Assembly (NCBI GenBank): GCA_005877705.1
Contig: VBNY01000179.1
Span: forward strand, 1,157 to 14,777
DNA length: 13,621 nucleotides
Direction: 5' to 3'
Origin: Gammaproteobacteria bacterium
GTDB lineage: Bacteria > Pseudomonadota > Gammaproteobacteria > Steroidobacterales > Steroidobacteraceae
In this document: in pieces, positions 1 through 6,840 of the stretch
How the letters are laid out: each line of letters starts with the position of its first letter
How positions within the stretch are numbered: the first letter of the stretch is position 1
Notes under the pieces: model-generated
Told to the model about the DNA's origin: nothing
Database searches by the model: none
The model's input: the letters and a program-made list of their open reading frames with translations, nothing else
Position numbers and translations under genes: made by a program

Positions 1-553
1 TCAGCAGTTGCACGTTCACGTCCCAGGCCCCACGCGGCAGGGTGTGTGCCAGGCCCAGAAACCCCGTGGGCTTGCCCTGGACACGCAGCGTAACAAGGAG
101 CGCCGACCCCAGCTGCAGCTCCGCGAAGCGCTGCGCCTCCGCCGCCTGCTCCTTGCGGGGCGCGCTGGTATCACGCAGCTCGGAGAGGCGCAGATGATCG
201 AGCCGCCCCTTGAGCCAGGGTAAGGTGTCGAGCCGCAGCTCTCGCAGACCCTCGGGGCGGCACTGTGCGAAGGCGCTGCGGGCGAGCTGCACATCCTCGA
301 TGATCAGCTCATCCGGGCGCAGGGCTGCAAGGAACGCGCAATCGCTGCCCGTGGCATCGCGCAGCAGCTCGAGATTGCGACGGATGCACTCGTCGGCGGA
401 CTCCCGGCGCATGTTCTGGAAGTCCACCGCGATCTTGGTGCAGGCGACGTCGATACCGAGCACGGGCTTCGGAGCGCGGCCGCTCCACATGTCTGCCGCG
501 AGGATGTCCGAGGCGGTGAACTCCGCTGGCTTGTCCGGCGGCAGAGACGACAT
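1..553 (-). CDS. GAF-domain protein, N-terminal part (runs off the left edge)
   Basis: The reading frame opens with ATG at 553-551 and stays open for 184 codons to the window edge, so the C-terminal part is missing. A strong Shine-Dalgarno (GGAGG, nine bases before the ATG) fixes the start. After about 30 polar residues comes a GAF-like fold: a helix with NLELLRDATGSDCAFLAAL (about residues 60-78), then DELIIEDVQLA, a region of short strands, and a closing GSALLVTLRVQGKPTGFLGLAH segment split by a glycine turn (about 150-171). GAF domains bind small ligands or serve as dimerising sensor modules. In proteobacteria a GAF domain at this position is often followed by PAS, GGDEF, EAL or histidine-kinase domains; which one applies here cannot be seen. 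No signal peptide or membrane segment is visible, so it is probably cytoplasmic. It lies 158 nt downstream of the glycosyltransferase gene on the same strand and has its own ribosome site. Confidence 0.75.
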   Translation of the reverse strand, partial: MSSLPPDKPAEFTASDILAADMWSGRAPKPVLGIDVACTKIAVDFQNMRRESADECIRRNLELLRDATGSDCAFLAALRPDELIIEDVQLARSAFAQCRPEGLRELRLDTLPWLKGRLDHLRLSELRDTSAPRKEQAAEAQRFAELQLGSALLVTLRVQGKPTGFLGLAHTLPRGAWDVNVQLL

Positions 554-563
554 TGACCCGTGA

Positions 564-568
564 CCTCC
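564..568 (-). promoter_or_regulatory. Shine-Dalgarno of the GAF-domain gene
   Basis: GGAGG on the minus strand, followed by nine bases and the ATG at 553. It is a near-consensus ribosome site and is the main evidence that this frame, rather than the opposite-strand frame over the same bases, is the real gene. Confidence 0.7.
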
Positions 569-628
569 CGACCTTATCGAACGCAGCCTAGCCGAGTTTG
601 CGCGGCTTGCCCGTGATGTCTATCAGGG

Positions 629-669
629 CTGCGCAATTTACGGCTGCGATTTTTTAACGAGTTGCGCAG
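629..669. repeat. 8-bp inverted repeat in the intergenic gap
   Basis: CTGCGCAA at 629-636 and TTGCGCAG at 662-669 are perfect inverted copies, 25 bases apart, with a T-run (650-655) inside the loop. The T-run is not placed after the stem on either strand, so this does not look like a standard terminator. It lies in the 158-nt gap between the end of the glycosyltransferase gene and the start of the GAF gene, where a promoter or operator for the latter would sit. Confidence 0.4.
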
Positions 670-711
670 GATTCTCGCACACTCCTCGAGGAACACAAGC
701 TAACGTACTGT

Positions 712-1857
712 TCAACCACGAGTTACAGACGACTTAACAGAATCTCGGACTTTCTGGATGCCGCCGGCGAGATCGATCCAGGCGGCGATGACGGACTCGG
801 GGCGGATCCCGAGGATATTCTGGCGCCCGTCCACCGTGCCGGTCAGCGCAAGCGCCGGAGTCGTCGCGCCGCCGGGCCGGTACAGCTCGGCATCCGCGGT
901 GCCAAACAGGGCGACAGTCGGACAACCGAGGGCCGCGGCGGCATGGGCGGGACCGGTGTCCACGCAGATCATGCTTTCGGCACGCTCGAGGAGCGGCAGG
1001 AGCGTGGTGATGGGCAGATCGTCGGCCACGTTATGCAGGTCGGACGCGCCGGCCAGACGAATGATCTCCGCGTTCAACGCGTATTCGGCACCGGCGCCCG
1101 AGAACAGGATGGCGGCGTCCGGGCGCAGCTCGCGCACGCCTCTGACGACCTGCGCCCAATGGGCCTCGGGCCAGTATTTGCTCGCCCCCGAGCGCGGACG
1201 CAGCCAGCGGCGGGCAACATGCCGACTCCCCGGATGAATCACGACGTACGGGCGTCCGGCGAGCCTGCGGCGCGCGAGCCAATAGTCCAACTCCCGGCGC
1301 GCCGCCGCTGCGACGTCGAGACGCGCTGCGCGCGCCACGCCGGGCTTGGCGGCAGGCAGCAGGCCGTCGAAGGCGCTCGGCGTGAGGCTTCCGAGTCGCA
1401 GGTATCGATCGGCGAAACTCTCGCCTCGCACCCACGGGAAGTTGGTCGAATCGCAGACGTAGTCGTCCGGGATGCCGGCATGAGTCAGCAGCTCCCGACC
1501 CACGCCCAGATCACAGAACCACGTGGGACCGGCGCCGCGCTCACGCAGCCAGGCCACCAGCCGATGTTGCTCGATGCTCAGCCAATAAGGGGTGCGCCGA
1601 CTGCGCAGGATGCAGAGCCTGCCCACGGCGCCTTGTCCCTCCAGCAGCGGCCTCGTCCAGGCGCCGGAAGAAATGACATCCACGGGCTTGCCGAAGCGCA
1701 CCGACAGCTGCTGCAGGAGAACGGTCAGCAGCACGATGTCCCCGAACGCCCCGCAACGCATGACCAGCGGAGGCACCTCGGCGGCCCGGGCCGTCACGTG
1801 GCGGCCGGGGACGCCGCTCGGCGTCGACCTAACCGTGTGATCTGTAAGCTCGCTCAC
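712..1857 (-). CDS. Glycosyltransferase family 9 (heptosyltransferase-like)
   Basis: The 381-residue protein has the two-lobed GT-B layout of ADP-heptose:LPS heptosyltransferases (GT9). Near the N-terminus is MRCGAFGDIVLLT (residues 33-45), the usual GT9 opening with the GD pair. The C-terminal lobe has HPGS (208-211), a following basic stretch, and the signature DTGPAHAAAALG (300-311), then PTVALFGT, which forms the nucleotide-sugar site. By family it should add a sugar to lipopolysaccharide core or a related glycan at the inner face of the inner membrane; the actual sugar cannot be read from sequence. The start used is GTG at 1857, 13 nt after the acyltransferase stop, giving a 32-residue extension before the usual GT9 start. 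ATG at 1761 is a credible alternative, and neither has a good ribosome site. Tight spacing suggests co-transcription with the upstream acyltransferase gene. Confidence 0.88.
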   Translation of the reverse strand: MSELTDHTVRSTPSGVPGRHVTARAAEVPPLVMRCGAFGDIVLLTVLLQQLSVRFGKPVDVISSGAWTRPLLEGQGAVGRLCILRSRRTPYWLSIEQHRLVAWLRERGAGPTWFCDLGVGRELLTHAGIPDDYVCDSTNFPWVRGESFADRYLRLGSLTPSAFDGLLPAAKPGVARAARLDVAAAARRELDYWLARRRLAGRPYVVIHPGSRHVARRWLRPRSGASKYWPEAHWAQVVRGVRELRPDAAILFSGAGAEYALNAEIIRLAGASDLHNVADDLPITTLLPLLERAESMICVDTGPAHAAAALGCPTVALFGTADAELYRPGGATTPALALTGTVDGRQNILGIRPESVIAAWIDLAGGIQKVRDSVKSSVTRG

Positions 1858-1870
1858 GCAGACTAGGATA

Positions 1871-2611
1871 TCAGTGAGTGTTCAGCGCGCCCTTGGCGAG
1901 TGTGAACAGGCGCTTCAGTTCCTGCTCCATCTGCCCCTGCAGCGCCTCCAGCGCAGCCGGGACCGTGACCCGTGGAACGTAACGAGGCGGCCCGATCGCG
2001 AGTGCAACGCGCGCGAACGGCACCGGGATCACGAACTTGTCCCACTTGATCAGCCACGCGCGCGAGGCAGCGTAGGCCATGGGCAGAATCGGACGACCTG
2101 ACATCTGCGCAAGCAGCAGCGCGCCCGGCTTGAACTTGAAGCGCGGCCCGCGCGGACCGTCGGGGGTGATGACGGGCGAGACATTGTCCTTGACGAGCGC
2201 CTGATAGTAGTCACGCAGTGCCCGGGCGCCGGTATGCGTGGAGGAGCCCCGTATCACTGCCGCGCCGAAGCGGCGGACCATCATCGCTCCGAGCTCCCCG
2301 TCCACCGACGGGCTGATGAGCCAACCGACTGTCAGCCCGCGCGAGCGTTGCTCGACGAGAAACTTGCCGCAATAGAGCTGATGCTGATGCCAGTAGCACG
2401 GCACCAGCGAGGGGGCCTTTGCCAGCGCCTCGTCCAGGTGCTGAAGCCCCTCGACGCGTACCACACGACACGTGCGCCACCACGCCTTGATGATCGCAAT
2501 CCCAAGTGGCACGGCCAGCCGATACAGCCAGCGCCGCGCCGCAGTCATGCGGCGCCCGGAGCGGGTCACCGTGCGGTAGAGGGTGTTGCGGAAGCCGCCG
2601 TTGTCTTGCAT
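1871..2611 (-). CDS. Lysophospholipid acyltransferase, DUF374 type
   Basis: The 246-residue protein matches the DUF374 (PF04028) branch of the lysophospholipid acyltransferase superfamily. Visible signatures are WHQH (74-77), SPSVDGELGA (100-109), the arginine motif RGSS (121-124), TPDGPRGP (149-156) and LAQMSGRPILPMA (167-179). A hydrophobic segment around residues 28-45 may hold it to the inner membrane. Members move an acyl chain to a lipid acceptor; in Gram-negatives they are commonly found with lipid A or LPS genes, but the substrate is rarely known. It precedes the family 9 glycosyltransferase with a 13-nt gap, so the pair probably forms one transcript for an envelope glycolipid. The ATG at 2611 has only a weak ribosome site; M22 at 2548 is a possible alternative, but the N-terminal stretch looks coding. 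Confidence 0.88.
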   Translation of the reverse strand: MQDNGGFRNTLYRTVTRSGRRMTAARRWLYRLAVPLGIAIIKAWWRTCRVVRVEGLQHLDEALAKAPSLVPCYWHQHQLYCGKFLVEQRSRGLTVGWLISPSVDGELGAMMVRRFGAAVIRGSSTHTGARALRDYYQALVKDNVSPVITPDGPRGPRFKFKPGALLLAQMSGRPILPMAYAASRAWLIKWDKFVIPVPFARVALAIGPPRYVPRVTVPAALEALQGQMEQELKRLFTLAKGALNTH

Positions 2612-2627
2612 GCGCTACCGGGCCCCG

Positions 2628-2686
2628 CGAAATCGAGCGTCTTGGTGACCGGTCCGTACTCGGCGACCGCGCAATGCTCGATTTCG
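2628..2686. repeat. 11-bp perfect inverted repeat upstream of the acyltransferase
   Basis: CGAAATCGAGC (2628-2638) and GCTCGATTTCG (2676-2686) are perfect inverted copies with a 37-nt loop. Two more inward positions can pair (one G-T). It starts 17 bases upstream of the acyltransferase ATG, so on the minus strand it would fall in the leader RNA or overlap the promoter. It has no U-run after it and is not an ordinary terminator. It could be a leader hairpin, or two half-sites for a DNA-binding protein. Confidence 0.5.
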
Positions 2687-2900
2687 TGAGTGGTCATAGT
2701 ACACGCGCGGCGCGAAGCTCGCAGAGTGAGAAGTCTTCTGTCTCAAGCACGCGAAGTGTCCGACGAAACGCAAGCGCGACGCCGGCGAGAGTGGCTCTGT
2801 TCTGCTCGCCGCGCGCGGCGACTTGCAGGCGCTTGCCATACGGCAGCGCTCTGTGCAACCCCAGGCTCGAGGCCTGCGGCCACTCACCCCGCAGGTCCGA

Positions 2901-2915
2901 GTAATATAAGATTAC
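2901..2915. repeat. Small palindrome before the P450 start
   Basis: GTAAT and ATTAC flank a five-base centre, ending 22 bases before the P450 ATG. It overlaps TATAAG (2905-2910), a 5/6 match to a -10 box, but no -35 hexamer lies at the right distance. It may be an operator or only an A/T-rich promoter patch. Confidence 0.3.
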
Positions 2916-2937
2916 GGTTTGACTTTCAGCAGCTTGC

Positions 2938-4248
2938 ATGGCAGCCACCGAGTCCGCGCACGAGCAACCGCCAGAGGCCGGGCTGCAGTTCGACGTCGGC
3001 TCCACGGACGATTCCCTGGAGCGCATGATCGAGCTGTTCGCCCGCCACGGCGACACCTATCGCGTGTACGTGCCCGCGCGCAAAGCGTACACCTACGTCG
3101 TTCATCATCCCGATGACGTCAAGCGGGTGCTGGTCTCCAATCATCGCAACTACACCAAGGGTGTGGGCCTCGACCGCGTCAGGATCCTGCTCGGCAAGGG
3201 CATCATGACGAGCGAAGGGGAGCTGTGGAAGCGCCAGCGCTACATGATGCAACCGCTGTTTCATCGGCGCCTCATCACGGAATTCGCCCAGGTCATCGCG
3301 GCGGCGAACGAGCGCTTCATAGCCCGTTGGGAAGCGCTTTCCGCCCGCGGCGAGCTCGTGAACCTCACCGACGAGATGAGCGAGCTCACGCTCGAGATCG
3401 TGCTGCGCTCGATCTTCGGCCGCGACCTCGACCGCATGACCCACCAGCTCGGCGGCAACCCGTTTCAGCTGGTGACGAAGGAGCAGGCCCGCAACCTGCA
3501 GTTTGCCTACAAGTTCCGCTCGTTGACCAAGCTCGTAGCCGAGCTCATCGCGCGGCGCCGCGCGGAGCAGCAGGAGCACTTCGACTACGTCTCCATGCTC
3601 ATGAGCGCGCGCGACAGGGAGAGCGGCGCGGCGATGAGCGAGCGCGAGCTCATCGACGAGGTCATGACACTCATCGTCGCCGGTCATGAGACCACGGCGA
3701 GCGGGCTGAACTGGACGTGGTACCTGCTCTCCCAGCATCCCGCGGTGGAGGCGCGGCTGCATGCGGAAATCGATGCCACCCCCGAGATGACCGCGCCCGG
3801 CCTCGCACAGATGGAAACGCTCGCCTACACCCAACAGGTCGTCAACGAGGCGCTGCGGCTGTATCCGCCCGGATGGCTGCTGTCGCGCCGCACGATCGAG
3901 GCCGACGTGCTCGGCGGCTTCTCGATCCCGCCCGGCGCCAACGTTCTGCTGCCGCTGTATCTGTTGCACCGCCATCCGCGCTTCTGGAAAGATCCGGATG
4001 TCTTCTGGCCCGAGCGTTTCGCGGCGGAGCACGAAGCGCAGCGGCCGCGCTTCGCCTACATGCCGTTCGCCGCCGGCCCGCGCCACTGCATCGGCGAGAC
4101 TTTCGCGCTCTACGAAATGCTCATGCATCTGTTCAAGGTGGCGCGCCGCTACCGTCTGACCTACGTGCCCGACAAGCCGCTGGAGCTGGAGGCGCAGATC
4201 AACCTGCGCACCCGTCATCCCCTGCACATGAGGCTGGAACGCCGCTAA
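2938..4248 (+). CDS. Cytochrome P450
   Basis: The 436-residue protein is a complete soluble bacterial P450 with no signal or membrane anchor. Landmarks in order: C-helix W97xxxR101, which contacts a heme propionate; I-helix AGHETT (248-253) with the acid-threonine pair for oxygen activation; K-helix E304xxR307; the WPERF meander motif (357-361); and the heme loop FAAGPRHCIG (377-386) with C384 as the axial thiolate. The length is normal for the family. P450s insert one oxygen atom from O2 using electrons from a redox partner; no ferredoxin or reductase gene lies in this window. The next gene, a fatty acyl-AMP ligase fused to a carrier domain, starts on the base after its stop codon. Carrier-bound or free fatty acid is therefore the likely substrate, by analogy with P450 BioI, which acts on acyl-ACP. 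That assignment is inference. The ATG at 2938 has a weak ribosome site, but the next Met (residue 29) would cut conserved sequence. Confidence 0.95.
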   Translation: MAATESAHEQPPEAGLQFDVGSTDDSLERMIELFARHGDTYRVYVPARKAYTYVVHHPDDVKRVLVSNHRNYTKGVGLDRVRILLGKGIMTSEGELWKRQRYMMQPLFHRRLITEFAQVIAAANERFIARWEALSARGELVNLTDEMSELTLEIVLRSIFGRDLDRMTHQLGGNPFQLVTKEQARNLQFAYKFRSLTKLVAELIARRRAEQQEHFDYVSMLMSARDRESGAAMSERELIDEVMTLIVAGHETTASGLNWTWYLLSQHPAVEARLHAEIDATPEMTAPGLAQMETLAYTQQVVNEALRLYPPGWLLSRRTIEADVLGGFSIPPGANVLLPLYLLHRHPRFWKDPDVFWPERFAAEHEAQRPRFAYMPFAAGPRHCIGETFALYEMLMHLFKVARRYRLTYVPDKPLELEAQINLRTRHPLHMRLERR

Positions 4249-6225
4249 ATGTTCAAAGCTACGACGCTGACTGAGCTCATCGAGAGCAATCGCACCCTTG
4301 CGCGCAACATCACCTACCTCGAGGGGGACAACGACGCCCGCGACGTGTCCTTCGGCGAGCTGCACCAGCGCGCGCTGGGCATCCTGTACCACCTGCAGCG
4401 CATCGGCGCCCGCCGCGGCGACCCGCTCATCCTGTTCCTGGACAGCAACGAGCAGTTCATCGACGCGTTCTGGGCCGCGCTCCTCGGCGGCATCATCCCT
4501 GTACCCGTGGCGCTCGGCATCAGCGACCAGCACCGGCACAAGCTGCTGCGGATCGCGCGCAAGCTGGGCAAGCCGTACATCTATACGGAACGCCGCTCGC
4601 TCGAGCGCATCGGCGTCTTCGCCGCGCAGGTGGGGGAGACCCAACTGTTCGACGGCCTGCGCGCGCGGGCCTTCCTCGTCGATGAGCTGGACGACATTTC
4701 GCGTGCCGGCAAAGCGCAGCAGGCGAAACCGGATGACGTCGCCTTCATCCAGTTCTCCTCCGGTTCGACAAGCGCGCCGAAAGGCGTGGTCCTCACCCAC
4801 GGCAACATCATTGCCAACGCTCGCGGCGCAACCGAGGTGGCGCGCTTCTCAGCGGACGACGTCAGCCTGTCGTGGATGCCGCTGACGCACGACATGGGCC
4901 TCATCGGCTTCCACCTCGTCATGTTCGCGAATCGCGTCCACGCGCATCTGATGCCGACGGAGCTCTTCGTCCGCCGCCCGCTGCTGTGGCTCGCGTTCGC
5001 CTCCAAGGTGCGCGCCACGATCCTGTGCTCGCCGAACTTCGGCTACAAGCATTACCTCCGGGTACTGGGGGAGCGGCCGATCGAGGGCTTGGACCTGTCG
5101 CCCGTGCGCCTCATTTTCAACGGTGCCGAGCCGATTTCCCTGGAGCTGTGCGACGAGTTCCTCACGCGTCTCGCGCCGGCGAAGCTGGCGCGCAATTCGA
5201 TGTATCCCGTGTATGGACTCGCGGAAGCCTCCCTGGCGGTGACCTTCCCGCCGGTGGGCGCTGCGATACGCACGATCACGCTCAATCGGCATCGCATGAA
5301 TGTCGGTAGCCCGGTGGAGTCGGTCGAGAAGACCGCCAAGGATGCGGTGCAGCTCGTTTCCGAGGGCCAACCCATTCCCTACTGCCACGTGCGCATCGCG
5401 GGCGATGACGACCAGCCGCTGCCCGAGGATCGCATCGGTCACGTCCACATGACGGGCGACAACGTCACGCGCGGCTACTACGAGAATCCCGAAGCCAACG
5501 CCGCGGCGTTCACCGCGGACGGCTGGCTGCGAACGGGCGATCTCGGCCTCATGCATGCCGGCGAGTTGTACATATCGGGGCGCGCGAAGGAAATCATCTT
5601 CGTCAACGGTCAGAACTACTACCCTCACGATCTGGAGGCCATAGCGCAGCGCGCACCGGGACTGGAGCTCGGCAAAGTGGTTGCCGCCGGTGTGCAGCCG
5701 CGCGGCTCCCAGACCGAGCAGCTGCTGGTGTTTGTGCTGTACCGGGGCGGGATGCAGGAGTTCCTGCCGGTCGCGACGCAGGTTGCGCGTCTCATCAACG
5801 AGCAGGCCGGGCTCGAGGTCGCCGCGGTTGTGCCGGTGAAGCGTATCCCCAAGACCACGAGCGGCAAGATCCAGCGCCATCTGCTGGAGCAGAACTATAT
5901 CGATGGCGAGTTCGACGCGGAGCTCGAGGAGCTCGCCACACTGCGCGCCGCGCAGCGCGGGCCGCAGTCCGCCTCGCGCACGCAGATCGAGGACAAGCTG
6001 AAGACCATCTGCGACGCCGCTCTCGAAGGCAAGCGGGTGGATATCAACGATAATCTGTTCGAGGTCGGCGCGAGCTCGCTGAAGCTCATCGAGATCCACG
6101 AACAGATCGACCGGGAGTATCCCGGCCAGGTGGACCTCACCGAGCTGTTCGACTTCCCGACAATCGCCGAGCTCGCTCGGCACCTGGAGAACAAGCTCGG
6201 CGCGCTGCGGGGCACACCCGCGTAA
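4249..6225 (+). CDS. Fatty acyl-AMP ligase fused to a carrier-protein domain
   Basis: The 658-residue protein has an ANL adenylation domain (about 1-560) and a C-terminal carrier domain (about 577-651). Core motifs: SSGSTSAPKG (170-179), which binds ATP phosphates; SWMPLTHDMGLIG (208-220), the version typical of fatty acyl-AMP ligases including loading domains of lipopeptide synthetases; YGLAEA (322-327); GWLRTGDLG (425-433); and PKTTSGKIQR (534-543) with K540 as the catalytic lysine. The carrier motif VGASSLKL (606-613) places the phosphopantetheine arm on S610. Expected role: activate a free fatty acid as acyl-AMP and load it on its own carrier arm in the cytoplasm. Usually such a protein feeds a polyketide or peptide synthase, and none is present here. 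The ATG directly follows the P450 stop (TAA then ATG), with TGGAA as a modest ribosome site, so the two are translationally coupled. FAAL rather than acyl-CoA ligase is favoured by the carrier fusion and motif wording; I could not align the FAAL-specific insertion. Confidence 0.92.
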   Translation: MFKATTLTELIESNRTLARNITYLEGDNDARDVSFGELHQRALGILYHLQRIGARRGDPLILFLDSNEQFIDAFWAALLGGIIPVPVALGISDQHRHKLLRIARKLGKPYIYTERRSLERIGVFAAQVGETQLFDGLRARAFLVDELDDISRAGKAQQAKPDDVAFIQFSSGSTSAPKGVVLTHGNIIANARGATEVARFSADDVSLSWMPLTHDMGLIGFHLVMFANRVHAHLMPTELFVRRPLLWLAFASKVRATILCSPNFGYKHYLRVLGERPIEGLDLSPVRLIFNGAEPISLELCDEFLTRLAPAKLARNSMYPVYGLAEASLAVTFPPVGAAIRTITLNRHRMNVGSPVESVEKTAKDAVQLVSEGQPIPYCHVRIAGDDDQPLPEDRIGHVHMTGDNVTRGYYENPEANAAAFTADGWLRTGDLGLMHAGELYISGRAKEIIFVNGQNYYPHDLEAIAQRAPGLELGKVVAAGVQPRGSQTEQLLVFVLYRGGMQEFLPVATQVARLINEQAGLEVAAVVPVKRIPKTTSGKIQRHLLEQNYIDGEFDAELEELATLRAAQRGPQSASRTQIEDKLKTICDAALEGKRVDINDNLFEVGASSLKLIEIHEQIDREYPGQVDLTELFDFPTIAELARHLENKLGALRGTPA

Positions 6226-6238
6226 AAGTGGCGAACGC

Positions 6239-6256
6239 GGCGCTAAGTTGGCGCTA
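6239..6256 (+). repeat. Two GGCGCTA direct repeats, 11 bp apart
   Basis: GGCGCTA occurs at 6239-6245 and 6250-6256. The start-to-start distance of 11 bp is about one helical turn, so both copies would face the same side of the DNA. The second copy overlaps the first two bases of the -10 box of the Fur-family gene. This is the layout of a repressor site, and autoregulation by the gene product is the simplest guess. Confidence 0.4.
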
Positions 6257-6260
6257 TAAT
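6255..6260 (+). promoter_or_regulatory. Consensus -10 box of the Irr-like gene (probably leaderless)
   Basis: A perfect TATAAT ends eight bases before the A of the ATG at 6268. Transcription normally begins about seven bases after a -10 box, which places the first base at or next to that A. No ribosome site is possible in so short a leader and none is seen. No good -35 hexamer lies 16-18 bp upstream, so an activator, or the direct repeats there, may matter. Confidence 0.6.
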
Positions 6261-6267
6261 CGTTGAT

Positions 6268-6699
6268 ATGGACCATACTGCCCGATCAGCTCAAGCGATC
6301 GCCACGCATTGCGAGCAGCGGCTGTCGGCTTGCGGCATCCGCCCGACCGCCCAGCGGCTGCGCATTGCGGCGCTGCTGCTCGCTGAGCCTCAGCACCTCT
6401 CGGCGGAGCAGATCCTCGCCAGCCTGCGCTCGGCCGGAGCGCGCGTCTCCAAGGCTACGGTCTACAACACGCTGAACCTCTTCGCAGAGCGGGGTCTCAT
6501 CCGGCTACTCTCGGTCGACGGCTCACGGGCGTGGTTCGACTCCAACGTCGATGCGCACTATCACTTTCACGACATCACGAGCGGCGCGCTCATCGACGTG
6601 CCGATCCCCGAAGTGGAGTTCAGCCGCCTGCCGGCGCCCCCTCCCGGCACCGAAGTGGCCGGCATCGATCTGGTGATTCGGCTGCGCAAGAAGGGGTAG
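6268..6699 (+). CDS. Fur-family regulator, Irr-like
   Basis: The 143-residue protein has the Fur winged helix (about 20-88) with recognition helix SKATVYNTLNLFAERGLI (61-78), then a short dimerisation domain. LSVDGSRAWFDSN (81-93), the histidine cluster HYHFH (97-101) and the ending GIDLVIRLRKKG closely resemble rhizobial Irr, the heme-responsive iron regulator, from memory of that protein. It lacks the paired CxxC motifs of zinc-stabilised Fur/PerR/Zur; its only cysteines are C15 and C22. It also lacks the N-terminal heme regulatory Cys-Pro motif of Bradyrhizobium Irr, so any heme or metal sensing would rest on the histidines. It starts 42 nt after the ligase gene and could be read from that operon, but it also has its own -10 box. 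Its position beside a heme enzyme suggests heme or iron control of the P450 operon; this is inference. Confidence 0.88.
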   Translation: MDHTARSAQAIATHCEQRLSACGIRPTAQRLRIAALLLAEPQHLSAEQILASLRSAGARVSKATVYNTLNLFAERGLIRLLSVDGSRAWFDSNVDAHYHFHDITSGALIDVPIPEVEFSRLPAPPPGTEVAGIDLVIRLRKKG

Positions 6700-6734
6700 C
6701 GGCCGTATCGAGGCGGCGCCACAGATGCCGCAGG

Positions 6735-6763
6735 GTGACGAGGCCGACCGCAATCTATAGAAT
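6735..6763 (+). promoter_or_regulatory. Sigma-70 promoter upstream of tRNA-Thr
   Basis: GTGACG (6735-6740, 4/6 to TTGACA) and TAGAAT (6758-6763, 5/6 to TATAAT) are separated by exactly 17 bp. A G/C-rich discriminator follows, as is usual for stable-RNA promoters under stringent control. Expected transcription start is near 6770, leaving a tRNA leader of about 93 nt, which is longer than usual. Confidence 0.55.
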
Positions 6764-6840
6764 CGCCGCCCCGGCGTTGGGCCCCGAGGAACCTGTGCGT
6801 GCCCGGGTGATTGGCCCTGAAGGGGCTCGTCCGCCGCGTT

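Larger units (their letters stand above)
2612..2937. other. Divergent intergenic region (326 nt)
   Basis: This gap separates the leftward acyltransferase gene from the rightward P450 gene and should hold promoters for both. I see no convincing sigma-70 pair for either. It contains an 11-bp inverted repeat near the acyltransferase start, a small palindrome (AGAAG-T-CTTCT, 2729-2739), and an A/T-rich patch just before the P450 start with a 5-bp palindrome and a TATAAG hexamer. Open frames in it on both strands resemble no known protein and I do not call them. Confidence 0.6.

Noticed and set aside
210..563. A 117-codon plus-strand frame at the left edge
   Set aside because: The minus strand here encodes a GAF-like protein with a near-consensus ribosome site; the plus frame is Ser/Arg-rich without features.
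943..1866. A 307-codon plus-strand frame across the glycosyltransferase
   Set aside because: The opposite strand has the GT9 signatures; this frame resembles no protein and lacks a ribosome site.
2916..2940. TTGACT before the P450 ATG as a -35 box
   Set aside because: It lies only about 14 bases from the ATG, so the matching -10 box would fall inside the coding region with no alternative start nearby.
2694..3056. A 120-codon minus-strand frame across the intergenic region and the P450 start
   Set aside because: It overlaps the P450 N-terminus antisense, has no ribosome site that I can see, and its Ala/Arg/Ser-rich sequence matches nothing known.
2926..4800. A 624-codon open frame on the minus strand opposite the P450 and ligase genes
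   Set aside because: It is antisense to two genes with full catalytic motifs, is rich in His, Arg, Glu and Leu in the way expected from the complement of GC-rich codons, and shows no recognisable domain.
4849..6276. A 475-codon open frame on the minus strand opposite the ligase gene
   Set aside because: Shadow of the ligase-carrier gene, which has clear adenylation and carrier motifs; the antisense product has no family features.
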